Positions 1-8,715 are shown, numbered from the stretch's first letter. The stretch is DNA of 64,000 bases from Brumimicrobium sp051745635 (GCA_051745635.1 JBNJEH010000002.1:76149-140148), one strand, 5' to 3'. The notes: generated from the letters alone by a model not told the origin. Made by a program: numbers and translations.

Positions 1-75
1 TTCTGGAGATGCTAGAGATATCGTAATTTTCGAGAAATTACTTGCCGTATCATTTGTATCTTTTCTATAAGCCAT
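1..75 (-). CDS. rpoC: RNA polymerase beta' subunit, N-terminus only
   Basis: Only the first 25 codons are in the window. The start codon is at 75 and the reading frame runs off the left edge without a stop. The translation begins MAYRKDTNDT and continues through NFSKITISLASPE, which fits the conserved N-terminus of Bacteroidota RpoC. It lies 33 bp downstream of rpoB on the same strand, the universal rpoB-rpoC order. The protein forms the catalytic core of RNA polymerase together with RpoB. The call rests on the short conserved motif plus position. Confidence 0.9.
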   Translation of the reverse strand, partial: MAYRKDTNDTASNFSKITISLASPE

Positions 76-108
76 TTTAAACAAGTGTTTTCAAATTCAA
101 CATTGACC

Positions 109-3100
109 TTAATCCATGGAGATGTTTAGTCCTAAACCGCGCAACTCGTGAAGCAATACGTTGAAGGACTCCGGAATTCCAGGCTCCGGAAGATTGTCTC
201 CCTTCACAATTGATTCATAAGCTTTTGCTCTACCGTTGACATCATCCGACTTCACGGTCAATATTTCCTGAAGGATATTTGCCGCACCGAATGCCTCCAG
301 TGCCCAAACCTCCATCTCACCAAATCGCTGACCACCAAACTGGGCTTTACCACCGAGTGGCTGTTGCGTAATCAATGAGTACGGACCAATCGAACGCGCA
401 TGCATCTTATCGTCCACCATGTGCGACAATTTCAACATGTAAATAACACCTACCGTTGCCGGTTGGTGGAAGCGTTCACCAGTACCACCGTCATATAGGA
501 ATGTTTTTCCAGAACGCGGGATGCCTGCTTCATCACAATACTGATCAATTTCATCGGGATGTGCTCCGTCAAATATTGGAGTGGCAAACTTTTTACCTAA
601 TTTTTCACCAGCCCAACCGAGAACAGTTTCATAAATCTGTCCGAGGTTCATTCGCGATGGTACCCCGAGTGGGTTCAACACGATATCGACCGGCGTTCCA
701 TCATCGAGGAACGGCATGTCTTCCTGACGCACAATATTTGCAACAATACCTTTGTTACCGTGGCGTCCAGCCATTTTATCTCCAACTTTCAATTTGCGTT
801 TCTTAGCGAGATATACTTTCGCAAGTTTCACGATACCAGAAGGCAATTCATCACCCACTGAAATGTGGAACTTCTTGCGCTTGTAGTTACCGAGAAGATC
901 GTTTGCCTTGATATTGAAGTTATGGATTACGCGCTGCACCATTGAGTTGATGTTGTCGTCCTTCGTCCATTGTCCGGGATTAACAATTGAATAATCAATT
1001 ATGCCGAGACTCTTTTCAGAAAACTTCGATCCTTTTTTGATGATCTCTTCGCGGAAGTTGTTCGTCACTCCTGCAGATTTATGCCCCTCAAGAATCTTCA
1101 GTAACTTATCAATCAACACCTTTTTCAACTCACCGAGGTCTTTCTCGAAATCAGCGTCTAACTGCTCGAGGATCGGTTTGTCTTGTGCCTTGGTCTTGCG
1201 ATCTTTTACTGCTCTTGAGAACAGTTTTTTGTTAATTACCACTCCTTTGAGCGAAGGACTCGCTTTCAATGAAGCGTCTTTAACATCACCCGCTTTATCA
1301 CCAAAAATGGCGCGGAGTAATTTTTCCTCCGGAGAAGGATCAGTTTCACCTTTCGGCGTAATCTTACCGATGAGAATATCACCTTCTTTTATTTCTGCCC
1401 CAATGCGAATCAATCCATGTTCGTCGAGGTCTTTGGTAGCATCTTCACTCACGTTTGGAATATCAGCTGTAAGCTCTTCCATCCCGCGCTTCGTGTCGCG
1501 AACCTCCAATGAATATTCATCGATATGGACTGAGGTAAATACGTCGTCCCGAACAACCCGTTCAGAAATAACGATCGCATCCTCAAAGTTGTAACCTTTC
1601 CAGGGCATGAAGGCCACCTTCATATTTTGACCGAGGGCCAACTCACCTTTCTGGGTAGCATATCCCTCACAAAGCACCTGACCTTTTACCACCTTATCGC
1701 CTTTCTGAACGATTGGTTTCAGGTTCATTGTAGAACCCTGATTGGTTTTATGAAATTTCGTTAACTGATAGGTCTTAGTGTTACCGTCAAAAGAAACTAT
1801 CTCATCTTCCTCAGATAAGTTATATCGTATAATGATTTCGTTGGCATCGACGTATTCTACAACGCCTTCACCTTCCGCATTAATTAATACGCGCGAATCC
1901 TCAGCGACGAGCTTTTCAATACCCGTACCTACAATTGGTGAATTGGGTTTAAGCAAAGGCAATGCCTGACGCTGCATGTTTGATCCCATGAGTGCGCGGT
2001 TGGCATCATCGTGCTCGAGGAAAGGAATAGAAGAAGCTGCAATCGAAGCAATCTGATTGGCTCCAACGTCCATCAGGTCCAATTCACTCGGAGCCACTAC
2101 AGGGAAGTCTCCTTCTTCGCGCGCCTTAATTAAATCATTTTCGAACTCGCCTTTATCGTTGATCGGCGCATTGGCCTGAGCAATCATTTTTGCGTCTTCC
2201 TCTTCTGCAGAAAGATAGACGGGTTCTTCGTTTAACTTTACTTTACCATTCTCTACTTTTCGGTAAGGCGTTTCAATAAAACCAAGTTTATTCACCTTAG
2301 CAAATACACAGAGTGAGGAAATCAAACCAATATTTGGACCCTCTGGAGTCTCAATTGTACAAAGACGTCCATAGTGCGTATAGTGAACATCCCGCACCTC
2401 AAATCCTGCTCGTTCTCTGGAGAGACCACCTGGTCCGAGTGCAGAGAAACGGCGTTTGTGCGTTACCTCAGAAAGTGGATTTGTCTGATCCATAAACTGC
2501 GATAACTGGTTTGTTCCGAAGAAAGAGTTAATGACAGAAGATAACGTTTTGGCGTTGATCAAGTCAATCGGTGTAAAAACCTCATTGTCTCTCACATTCA
2601 TGCGTTCTCTAATCGTTCGGGCCATTCTCGCCAAACCAACACCAAATTGAGAGTACAATTGTTCGCCAACTGTTCTCACGCGACGATTCGACAAGTGGTC
2701 GATATCATCGACTTCTGCCTTTGAATTGATTAACTCAATGAGGTACTTAATGATTTTGATGATATCGCTTTTCGTCAGCACGCGCGATTCCTCGTCGTCT
2801 GATATTTTCAATTTCTTATTGATTCTGAAACGACCAACTTCTCCGAGGTCATAACGCGTATCAGAGAAAAAGAGTTTTTCAAATACGTTGCGCGCCGTTT
2901 CGAAATCCGGTGGTTCAGCATTTCTCAGTTGACGGTATATGTGTTCAACAGCTTCCTTTTCGGAATTCGAAGTATCTTTTTGTAAGGTATTGTAAATAAT
3001 CGTGAAATCAGCAGTGTTTACATCCTCTTTGTGGAGAATTACCGTTTTGACACCTGCATCGATTATTTCATCGATATGCGATTCCTCCAATACCGTTTCA

Positions 3101-3921
3101 CGGTCTAAAATCACTTCATTTCTTTCGATAGAAACGACTTCGCCCGTATCTTCATCCACGAAATCCTCGATCCATGATTTCAATACTCTCGCGGCCAATT
3201 TTCGTCCGAGGATTTTCTTCAGGTTTGTTTTGTTGGCTTTCACTTCATCAGCCAGGTCAAATATCTCAAGGATATCCTTATCACTCTCATAACCTATTGC
3301 TCTGAAAAGTGTCGTTACCGGTAATTTTTTCTTTCGATCAATGTAAGCATACATCACGTTATTGATGTCCGTAGCGAATTCCATCCAGGAACCTTTAAAC
3401 GGAATAATACGCGCGGAGTACAATTTTGTACCATTTGCATGCCGCGACTGACCAAAGAATACTCCGGGAGAACGGTGTAATTGCGAGACGATTACGCGCT
3501 CGGCACCATTTACCACAAACGAACCCTTTTGGGTCATGTAAGGGATTGTTCCCAGATAAACATCCTGAACAATGGTTTCAAAATCCTCGTGTTCAGGATC
3601 TGTACAATAAAGTTTCAGTTTTGCTTTGAGAGGAACGCTGTACGTCAAGCCGCGTTCAATACACTCTTCGATTGTGTAGCGTGGCGGATCAACGAAATAA
3701 TCTAAAAACTCCAGGACGAACTGATTTCGGGTATCAGTTATCGGGAAATTTTCGGAGAACACCTTAAAGAGTCCTTCTTTTTCTCTGTTCTCTGGAGTCG
3801 TTTCCAATTGAAAAAACTCACGAAATGATTTAATCTGAACATCCAGAAAATCCGGATATTCAAATGGACTTTTGCTCGATGCAAAGTTAATTCTTGTAGC
3901 GATATTATTTGATGTTGCCAA
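109..3921 (-). CDS. rpoB: DNA-directed RNA polymerase subunit beta
   Basis: This 1270-residue protein is the beta subunit of RNA polymerase, which with beta' forms the active-site cleft and is the rifampicin target. Family motifs are clear throughout: the rifampicin region near residues 470-500 (FMDQTNPLSEVTHKRR, then SALGPGG), ETPEGPNIGLI just after it, GQNMKVAFMPWKGYNFEDAI in the middle, and the C-terminal GGKAQFGGQRFGEMEVWALE block. The residues usually changed in rifampicin resistance (Asp in FMDQ, His in THKRR, Ser in SALG) are in the sensitive state. It follows rplL, with a strong hairpin between them, and precedes rpoC. Confidence 0.99.
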   Translation of the reverse strand: MATSNNIATRINFASSKSPFEYPDFLDVQIKSFREFFQLETTPENREKEGLFKVFSENFPITDTRNQFVLEFLDYFVDPPRYTIEECIERGLTYSVPLKAKLKLYCTDPEHEDFETIVQDVYLGTIPYMTQKGSFVVNGAERVIVSQLHRSPGVFFGQSRHANGTKLYSARIIPFKGSWMEFATDINNVMYAYIDRKKKLPVTTLFRAIGYESDKDILEIFDLADEVKANKTNLKKILGRKLAARVLKSWIEDFVDEDTGEVVSIERNEVILDRETVLEESHIDEIIDAGVKTVILHKEDVNTADFTIIYNTLQKDTSNSEKEAVEHIYRQLRNAEPPDFETARNVFEKLFFSDTRYDLGEVGRFRINKKLKISDDEESRVLTKSDIIKIIKYLIELINSKAEVDDIDHLSNRRVRTVGEQLYSQFGVGLARMARTIRERMNVRDNEVFTPIDLINAKTLSSVINSFFGTNQLSQFMDQTNPLSEVTHKRRFSALGPGGLSRERAGFEVRDVHYTHYGRLCTIETPEGPNIGLISSLCVFAKVNKLGFIETPYRKVENGKVKLNEEPVYLSAEEEDAKMIAQANAPINDKGEFENDLIKAREEGDFPVVAPSELDLMDVGANQIASIAASSIPFLEHDDANRALMGSNMQRQALPLLKPNSPIVGTGIEKLVAEDSRVLINAEGEGVVEYVDANEIIIRYNLSEEDEIVSFDGNTKTYQLTKFHKTNQGSTMNLKPIVQKGDKVVKGQVLCEGYATQKGELALGQNMKVAFMPWKGYNFEDAIVISERVVRDDVFTSVHIDEYSLEVRDTKRGMEELTADIPNVSEDATKDLDEHGLIRIGAEIKEGDILIGKITPKGETDPSPEEKLLRAIFGDKAGDVKDASLKASPSLKGVVINKKLFSRAVKDRKTKAQDKPILEQLDADFEKDLGELKKVLIDKLLKILEGHKSAGVTNNFREEIIKKGSKFSEKSLGIIDYSIVNPGQWTKDDNINSMVQRVIHNFNIKANDLLGNYKRKKFHISVGDELPSGIVKLAKVYLAKKRKLKVGDKMAGRHGNKGIVANIVRQEDMPFLDDGTPVDIVLNPLGVPSRMNLGQIYETVLGWAGEKLGKKFATPIFDGAHPDEIDQYCDEAGIPRSGKTFLYDGGTGERFHQPATVGVIYMLKLSHMVDDKMHARSIGPYSLITQQPLGGKAQFGGQRFGEMEVWALEAFGAANILQEILTVKSDDVNGRAKAYESIVKGDNLPEPGIPESFNVLLHELRGLGLNISMD

Positions 3922-3975
3922 GACTACTAAATTTTATTAGAAAAAAGAACCGTTGCGTTCTAAACGCAATAAAAC

Positions 3976-4013
3976 AGCACAAGGCATCCCAAAAAATTGG
4001 GGATGCCTGTGCT
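3976..4013 (-). terminator. Hairpin between rplL and rpoB (attenuator-like)
   Basis: On the minus strand the arms AGCACAGGCATCCC and GGGATGCCTTGTGCT pair with one bulged T and enclose an AT-rich loop, followed by GTTTTATT. It sits in the rplL-rpoB intergenic space. E. coli has a partial terminator at the equivalent place that lowers rpoBC relative to the ribosomal proteins. I infer the same role here. The near-symmetric stem could also act on the other strand. Confidence 0.7.
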
Positions 4014-4031
4014 AAAAAATAAGTTAAAAAC

Positions 4032-4409
4032 TTACTTAACTTCAACTTCTGCGCCTGCTTCTTCAAGAGAAGATCTAAGCCCTTCAGCCTCGTCTTTTGC
4101 TACAGCTTCTTTCACTGGAGAAGGAGCATTATCAACGAGCTCTTTCGCTTCTTTCAGTCCAAGACCAGTAAGTTCTTTTACTAATTTCACAACTGCCAAT
4201 TTACTACCTCCGGCAGCTTTAAGGATTACGTCAAACTCTGTTTGTTCGTCAGCACCGTCGCCTTCTCCGGCTCCGCCGCCACCTGCAACAGCTACTGCAG
4301 CAGCTGCTGGTTCAATTCCGTGTTCCTCCTTGAGGATATCAGCTAGTTCGTTTACTTCTTTTACTGTAAGATTTACTAGCGTTTCTGCGATTTCTTTTAA
4401 CTCAGCCAT
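4032..4409 (-). CDS. rplL: 50S ribosomal protein L7/L12
   Basis: This 125-residue acidic protein forms the ribosomal stalk dimers that recruit translation GTPases. Three parts are visible: the N-terminal dimerisation helices (residues 1-32), an Ala/Gly-rich hinge (about 35-52), and the globular C-terminal domain. In that last domain the KLAVVKLVKELTGLGLKEAK stretch carries the conserved factor-binding lysines. Length matches the family. It lies 43 bp after rplJ and before the rpoB attenuator-like hairpin, the standard order. The start is an ATG with an A-rich leader. Confidence 0.98.
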   Translation of the reverse strand: MAELKEIAETLVNLTVKEVNELADILKEEHGIEPAAAAVAVAGGGGAGEGDGADEQTEFDVILKAAGGSKLAVVKLVKELTGLGLKEAKELVDNAPSPVKEAVAKDEAEGLRSSLEEAGAEVEVK

Positions 4410-4452
4410 TTTATTTAATTTAAAAAAGGTTCAATAATAAATTTAATTCTAA

Positions 4453-4974
4453 TTATGCTCTCTCTGAGAGCGTTTTTACGATTCCTGCAATTTTATCTCC
4501 TTGTCCTTTAAGACCAGACACAACATTTTTAGCCGGGCTTTGGAGTAAGGAAACGATATCACCAACAAGTTCTTCCTTGCTTTTGATTGCCGTCAAGGCA
4601 TCAAGTTGGTCATCACCTACGTAAATAGCGTGATCCACAAAAGCAGCTTTGACTACTGGTTTATCATTCTTCTTGCGGAAATCTTTGATCACTTTGGCAG
4701 GTGCATTACCTACCTCAGCGTATAAGACAGATGTCGGACCCGACAGTACATCTCTCAATTCTCCGAGTTCTTTGTCTTCCACTTTATCCATCGCCTTCGC
4801 CAAAAGTGTATTTTTGACGACTTGTACGCGGATGCCGTTTTTAAAACATCTTCCCCGAAAATCATTGATTTTCTCTACTGTCAATTCTGACGTGTCTGCC
4901 AGGTAGAAGACTCCAGTTTCCTGTAGTTCAGTTGTCAAGTCTTCAATATACTTCGCTTTTTCTTCTCTAGTCAT
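4453..4974 (-). CDS. rplJ: 50S ribosomal protein L10
   Basis: L10 anchors the L7/L12 dimers to 23S rRNA at the base of the stalk. I place the start at the ATG at 4974, giving 173 residues beginning MTREEKAKYIEDL, which matches the usual family N-terminus. An upstream in-frame ATG at 4998 would overlap the end of rplA and add eight non-conserved residues. The conserved region with RGRCFKNGIRVQVVKNTLLAKA and the LSGPTSVLYA segment is present, followed by a C-terminal helix that binds L7/L12. It lies in the rplKAJL order with 13 bp after rplA, so there is little room for a separate rplJ leader. Confidence 0.97.
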   Translation of the reverse strand: MTREEKAKYIEDLTTELQETGVFYLADTSELTVEKINDFRGRCFKNGIRVQVVKNTLLAKAMDKVEDKELGELRDVLSGPTSVLYAEVGNAPAKVIKDFRKKNDKPVVKAAFVDHAIYVGDDQLDALTAIKSKEELVGDIVSLLQSPAKNVVSGLKGQGDKIAGIVKTLSERA

Positions 4975-4987
4975 AATTTCAACAATT

Positions 4988-5683
4988 TTAAGCGACAACA
5001 GACTTAGCGTCGATTTGAATACTTGGACTCATGGTAGAGCTCATGTAGATACTTTTAATGTAAGTACCTTTAGCTGCAGCCGGTTTCATTTTAATTAAGG
5101 TCGTCAACAATTCATTGGCATTGTCTTTAATTTTGCCACCATCAAACGAAGCTTTTGCTATGTTTGAATGCACAATACCATATTTGTCGACCCGAAAATC
5201 AATTTTACCAGCCTTCACTTCCTGAACTGCTTTTCCAACATCCATTGTAACCGTTCCGGTTTTCGGATTCGGCATTAAACCGCGCGGTCCGAGAACTCGA
5301 CCCAATGCACCGACTTTACCCATCACTGAGGGCATTGTTATGATCACGTCGACATCGGTCCAACCACCTTTGATTTTATCGATGTATTCGTCGAGACCAA
5401 CATAATCGGCGCCAGCCGCTGTAGCTTCCTCTTCCTTATCTGGCGTACAAAGTACAAGCACTTTTACGTCTTTACCTGTACCATGTGGAAGTGCTACGGT
5501 TCCCCTTACCATTTGGTTCGCTTTTCGCGGGTCTACACCCAAGCGAACACTCACGTCAACAGAAGCATCAAATTTAGCCTTGGTAATTTCCTTCACTAAA
5601 TCACACGCCTCAGTCAACGAATACGACTTGCTGCTATCAACTTTTGCAAGCGCTTCTTTTCTTTTCTTAGAAATACGTCCCAT
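4988..5683 (-). CDS. rplA: 50S ribosomal protein L1
   Basis: L1 is a 231-residue protein that binds the mobile L1 stalk of 23S rRNA and helps release deacylated tRNA from the E site. In many bacteria it also represses its own operon by binding the rplK leader. The signature block is present (VMGKVGALGRVLGPRGLMPN, then TGTVT). The conserved N-terminal RVDPRKANQMVRGT-type motif reads RLGVDPRKANQMVRGT here. It lies 12 bp downstream of rplK, so the two are cotranscribed. Confidence 0.98.
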   Translation of the reverse strand: MGRISKKRKEALAKVDSSKSYSLTEACDLVKEITKAKFDASVDVSVRLGVDPRKANQMVRGTVALPHGTGKDVKVLVLCTPDKEEEATAAGADYVGLDEYIDKIKGGWTDVDVIITMPSVMGKVGALGRVLGPRGLMPNPKTGTVTMDVGKAVQEVKAGKIDFRVDKYGIVHSNIAKASFDGGKIKDNANELLTTLIKMKPAAAKGTYIKSIYMSSTMSPSIQIDAKSVVA

Positions 5684-5695
5684 GATTCGTGTTTT

Positions 5696-6136
5696 TTAGT
5701 TTCCAGGAAATTTACCTTTTACGGTAATCCCCATACTTCTTGCCGTTCCGGCAACCATTTTCATTCCAGATTCCACTTTAAAGCAATTCAAATCGGGCAA
5801 TTTATCTTCAGCGATTGCGCGAACTTGATCCCACGAAACTGAAGCTACTTTTACACGATTTGGTTCAGCAGATCCACTTTTCAGCTTTGCTGCTTCCTTT
5901 AATTGAACTGCCGCCGGTGGCGTTTTGATTACAAAATCAAAGGACTTGTCACCGTAAACGGTAATCACTACTGGCAAAACTTTTCCTCCGCGATCCTGAG
6001 TTCTCGAGTTAAACTGCTTACAGAACTCCATGATGTTTACCCCTTTTGCACCAAGTGCGGGGCCAACGGGCGGAGAAGGATTTGCAGCACCACCTTTGAT
6101 CTGTAATTTGATCAATCCTGCTACTTCTTTAGCCAT
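5696..6136 (-). CDS. rplK: 50S ribosomal protein L11
   Basis: L11 is a 146-residue protein that binds the GTPase-associated centre of 23S rRNA. It is needed for stringent-response signalling by RelA-type enzymes on the ribosome. The N-terminal domain shows the proline-rich NPSPPVGPALGAKGVNIMEF motif and the C-terminal RNA-binding domain ends in ARSMGITVKG. Length fits the family. It follows nusG after an 85 bp gap that contains a possible L1-binding leader structure, and it opens the rplKAJL block. Confidence 0.98.
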   Translation of the reverse strand: MAKEVAGLIKLQIKGGAANPSPPVGPALGAKGVNIMEFCKQFNSRTQDRGGKVLPVVITVYGDKSFDFVIKTPPAAVQLKEAAKLKSGSAEPNRVKVASVSWDQVRAIAEDKLPDLNCFKVESGMKMVAGTARSMGITVKGKFPGN

Positions 6137-6162
6137 TTGTATATAATTTGTGTAGTACTAAC

Positions 6163-6200
6163 GTGGAAGATCGATGGGAAGCTTTAATCATCGCAACCAC
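6163..6200 (-). promoter_or_regulatory. Possible L1-binding leader structure upstream of rplK
   Basis: On the minus strand a two-part stem can form. GTGG (6200-6197) pairs with CCAC (6166-6163), and inside it CGATG (6193-6189) pairs with CATCG (6176-6172), leaving an asymmetric internal loop. In other bacteria protein L1 represses the rplK-rplA mRNA by binding a leader that mimics its 23S site. Position and asymmetry fit that idea, but I cannot confirm the consensus by eye. Confidence 0.35.
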
Positions 6201-6221
6201 TCCTACGGGTTAAAAAACTTA

Positions 6222-6773
6222 TTAACTTTCTTTTTCTACTTGCATGTATGATAATTCGACGAGATTTTTACGTCCAAATATCTTCACCATGACTTTCAAT
6301 TTCTTTTTCTCTTCGTTGATTTCTTCGATCGTACCATTAAAATTATTGAACGGACCATCGACAACCTTCACAGATTCTCCAACCACAAAAGGAATTTTCA
6401 TCTCCTCCTCTGACTCGGAGAGTTCATCAACTTTACCGAGAATGCGGTTTACTTCCGACTGGCGCATAGGCAACGGATCGCCATGCTTTTCTGCGCCAAG
6501 GAAACCAATCACATTTGGAATACCCTTTATCAAGTGCGGTACTTCACCAACGAGTGCGGCTTCTACCAGCACGTAACCCGGCAAAAACGCTTTCTCCTTG
6601 CTTTTTTTCTTTCCGTTACGGATCTGAAAAACTTTTTCAGTAGGAATCAGGATCTGACCAAAATAATCGTTCATCTTCATACGATTGATCTCCATCTCCA
6701 TGTATTCCTTGACCATGTTTTCCTTACCGCTTATAGCACGGACTACATACCATCTTTTCTTAACCTCTTCCAC
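6222..6773 (-). CDS. nusG: Transcription termination/antitermination factor NusG
   Basis: NusG is a processivity factor that binds RNA polymerase and links it to Rho or to the leading ribosome. This 183-residue protein has the NGN domain from the start (KKRWYVVRAISGKENMVKEY) and the ILIPTEKVFQIRNGKK strand. The C-terminal KOW domain is marked by VGESVKVVDGPFNNFNGTIEEI. Length is typical. It follows secE by 32 bp and precedes rplK, the conserved order. Confidence 0.97.
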   Translation of the reverse strand: MEEVKKRWYVVRAISGKENMVKEYMEMEINRMKMNDYFGQILIPTEKVFQIRNGKKKSKEKAFLPGYVLVEAALVGEVPHLIKGIPNVIGFLGAEKHGDPLPMRQSEVNRILGKVDELSESEEEMKIPFVVGESVKVVDGPFNNFNGTIEEINEEKKKLKVMVKIFGRKNLVELSYMQVEKES

Positions 6774-6805
6774 AGCACTTAAACTTAATAAATTTCAAAA
6801 GATCA

Positions 6806-7018
6806 CTACGGATAAATAAGCCCGAGTATTCCTTCCCAGAAATAACTGGATGGATTCACTCCGAAGATAAAATCCATCACAAAGATAATAAGGGAAAACA
6901 ACACAGAACCAATAACCACAATAATCGTATTATTCTGCAATTCTGTCCACGTTGGCCAGCTCACTTTGTGAACTAACTCATGAACTGTATCCTGAAGGTA
7001 TCCAACAATATTTGCCAC
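6806..7018 (-). CDS. secE: Preprotein translocase subunit SecE
   Basis: SecE is the small clamp subunit of the SecYEG channel. The conserved amphipathic helix motif HELVHKVSWPTWTELQ is followed by a single hydrophobic membrane segment (IIVVIGSVLFSLIIFVMDFI). I favour the GTG at 7018, giving 70 residues, which matches short Bacteroidota SecE proteins. The frame can be opened six codons earlier at a GTG at 7036, but that codon overlaps the 3' end of tRNA-Trp and is unlikely. No ATG is available in the N-terminal part. It is cotranscribed with nusG. Confidence 0.93.
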   Translation of the reverse strand: MANIVGYLQDTVHELVHKVSWPTWTELQNNTIIVVIGSVLFSLIIFVMDFIFGVNPSSYFWEGILGLIYP

Positions 7019-7033
7019 TTTCTCTTGTATTTG

Positions 7034-7106
7034 CACGGGCGGTAGGGTTCGAACCCACGACCAATGGTTTTGGAGACCACTACTCTACCAGCTGAGCTAC
7101 GCCCGT
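7034..7106 (-). tRNA. tRNA-Trp (CCA anticodon)
   Basis: The minus strand folds into a full cloverleaf. The acceptor ACGGGCG pairs with CGCCCGT, the discriminator is G, the D arm reads AGCTCAGCTGGTAGAG, the anticodon loop is CTCCAAA, and the T arm contains GGTTCGAACC. The 3' CCA is not encoded. It lies between tuf and secE. Confidence 0.97.
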
Positions 7107-7111
7107 AGAAA

Positions 7112-7135
7112 AAGGGGAGTTTTGCAACTCCCCTT
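7112..7135 (-). terminator. Hairpin between tuf and tRNA-Trp
   Basis: A perfect 10 bp stem (AAGGGGAGTT with AACTCCCCTT) closes a GCAA tetraloop on the minus strand and is followed by TTTCT. It has the form of an intrinsic terminator just after tuf. Because tRNA-Trp, secE, nusG and the ribosomal genes follow without another obvious promoter, I infer partial termination or an RNA-processing site. Confidence 0.75.
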
Positions 7136-7155
7136 AACTCAATTGTTATTTAAAA

Positions 7156-8343
7156 CTACTCAATGATCTCTGTAACCTGACCGGCACCTACAGTTCTACC
7201 TCCTTCACGGATAGCAAAACGTAGTCCTTTTTCCATCGCTACAGGTACAATCAATTCAACTGTAATTGTAACGTTATCTCCAGGCATTACCATATCACGT
7301 CCTTCTTCCAACAATATCTCACCAGTTACATCAGTTGTTCTGAAGTAAAACTGTGGACGGTATTTGTTGTGGAAAGGAGTGTGACGACCACCTTCTTCTT
7401 TCTTCAATACGTATATCTCAGCTTTAAATTTAGCATGAGGTGTCGTTGATCCAGGGTGACAAATCACCATACCACGACGGATTTGCTTTTTGTCAATACC
7501 GCGTAGTAAAAGACCAACGTTATCACCAGCTTCACCGCGATCGAGGATCTTACGGAACATTTCAACACCAGTAATCGTTGACTTCAACTTCTCGTCTCCC
7601 ATTCCAAGGATATCTACCTCATCACCAGTATTCACAACACCCGTTTCAACACGACCTGTTGCTACCGTACCACGACCTGTAATGGAGAAAATGTCCTCAA
7701 CAGGCATCAAGAATGGTTTGTCCACATCGCGCTCTGGAAGCTCAATGTATTCATCAACTGCATCCATCAACTCGTCGACTGCTTTCGTCCACTTGTCATC
7801 TCCTTCTAATGCACCAAGCGCAGAACCCTTGATGATTGGTGTGTTATCACCATCATAGTCGTAGAAAGACAACAACTCTCTAATTTCCAACTCGACGAGC
7901 TCTAAAAGCTCCTCGTCATCCACTAGATCTACTTTGTTCATGAACACAACGATTCTTGGAACACCAACCTGACGACCCAAAAGAATGTGCTCGCGCGTTT
8001 GCGGCATCGGACCATCAGTAGATGCAACTACCAAGATCGCACCATCCATCTGTGCAGCTCCCGTGACCATGTTTTTTACATAGTCGGCGTGACCTGGACA
8101 GTCAACGTGCGCGTAGTGACGGTTGTCTGTTTCGTACTCAATGTGAGACGTGTTAATAGTAATACCACGCTCTTTCTCCTCTGGAGCGTTGTCGATTGTA
8201 TCGAAATCACGCGATTCAGCAAAACCTTTCTTGTTCAATACAGCTGCAATTGCCGCTGTCAACGTTGTTTTTCCGTGATCGACGTGACCGATTGTTCCAA
8301 TGTTTACGTGTGGTTTGGAACGCTCAAATGTTTCCTTAGCCAT
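7156..8343 (-). CDS. tuf: Elongation factor Tu
   Basis: EF-Tu delivers aminoacyl-tRNA to the ribosomal A site using GTP. The 395-residue sequence has all G motifs: GHVDHGKT (P loop), the switch I region ERGITINTSHIEYET, DCPGHADY (G3) and NKVD (G4). Domains 2 and 3 follow, with TGRGTVATGRVETG and the C-terminal AIREGGRTVGAGQVTEI. It sits in the tRNA-tuf-tRNA-secE order, which resembles the tufB locus of E. coli. Elongation factor G and the str operon are not in this window. Confidence 0.99.
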   Translation of the reverse strand: MAKETFERSKPHVNIGTIGHVDHGKTTLTAAIAAVLNKKGFAESRDFDTIDNAPEEKERGITINTSHIEYETDNRHYAHVDCPGHADYVKNMVTGAAQMDGAILVVASTDGPMPQTREHILLGRQVGVPRIVVFMNKVDLVDDEELLELVELEIRELLSFYDYDGDNTPIIKGSALGALEGDDKWTKAVDELMDAVDEYIELPERDVDKPFLMPVEDIFSITGRGTVATGRVETGVVNTGDEVDILGMGDEKLKSTITGVEMFRKILDRGEAGDNVGLLLRGIDKKQIRRGMVICHPGSTTPHAKFKAEIYVLKKEEGGRHTPFHNKYRPQFYFRTTDVTGEILLEEGRDMVMPGDNVTITVELIVPVAMEKGLRFAIREGGRTVGAGQVTEIIE

Positions 8344-8440
8344 TTTTATCTATTTGTTACTTGTTAATATACTAGTTAATTACCTACCTTTAATATATGC
8401 GAAATTTCACCCATTTTCACGAGTGAATTTCTCCATTCAG

Positions 8441-8512
8441 AGCCAATGACGAGAATTGAACTCGTGACCTCTTCCTTACCAAGGAAGCGCTCTACCCCTG
8501 AGCTACATCGGC
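8441..8512 (-). tRNA. tRNA-Thr (GGT anticodon)
   Basis: A 72 nt cloverleaf on the minus strand. The acceptor GCCGATG pairs with CATTGGC (one G-T pair), the discriminator is T, the anticodon stem is CTTCC/GGAAG, and the loop TTGGTAA gives anticodon GGT. The T arm is AGTTCAATTCT. No encoded CCA. It is the last of four tRNAs before tuf. Confidence 0.96.
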
Positions 8513-8539
8513 AATTGAATTCTTTTAAAAAGTTAACAG

Positions 8540-8612
8540 AGCGGGAGACGAGATTCGAACTCGCGACCCTCAGCTTGGAAGGCTGACGCTCTACCAACTG
8601 AGCTACTCCCGC
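8540..8612 (-). tRNA. tRNA-Gly (TCC anticodon)
   Basis: A 73 nt cloverleaf on the minus strand with acceptor GCGGGAG/CTCCCGC and discriminator T. The anticodon stem is TCAGC/GCTGA and the loop CTTCCAA gives TCC. The T loop is GTTCGAATC. No encoded CCA. Confidence 0.97.
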
Positions 8613-8633
8613 TTAAATTCCTAACAACTTTTG

Positions 8634-8715
8634 TGGGGAGAGCAGGATTCGAACCTACGAAGGCGTAGCCAGCAGATTTACAGTCTGCCCTCGTTGACCA
8701 CTTGAGTATCTCCCC
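8634..8715 (-). tRNA. tRNA-Tyr (GTA anticodon)
   Basis: An 82 nt type II tRNA on the minus strand with acceptor GGGGAGA/TCTCCCC and discriminator A. The anticodon loop CTGTAAA gives GTA, and a long variable arm follows, as expected for bacterial tRNA-Tyr. No encoded CCA. Confidence 0.97.

Noticed and set aside
1001..1594. Open frame on the plus strand inside rpoB, and similar frames within other long minus genes
   Set aside because: These are shadow frames of real genes; composition is low complexity (Ser-rich) and no conserved motif is present.
8401..8431. Imperfect hairpin GAAATTTCAC/GTGAATTTC upstream of tuf
   Set aside because: The arms differ by one base and the loop is 12 nt without a T-run; it may be chance in AT-rich sequence.
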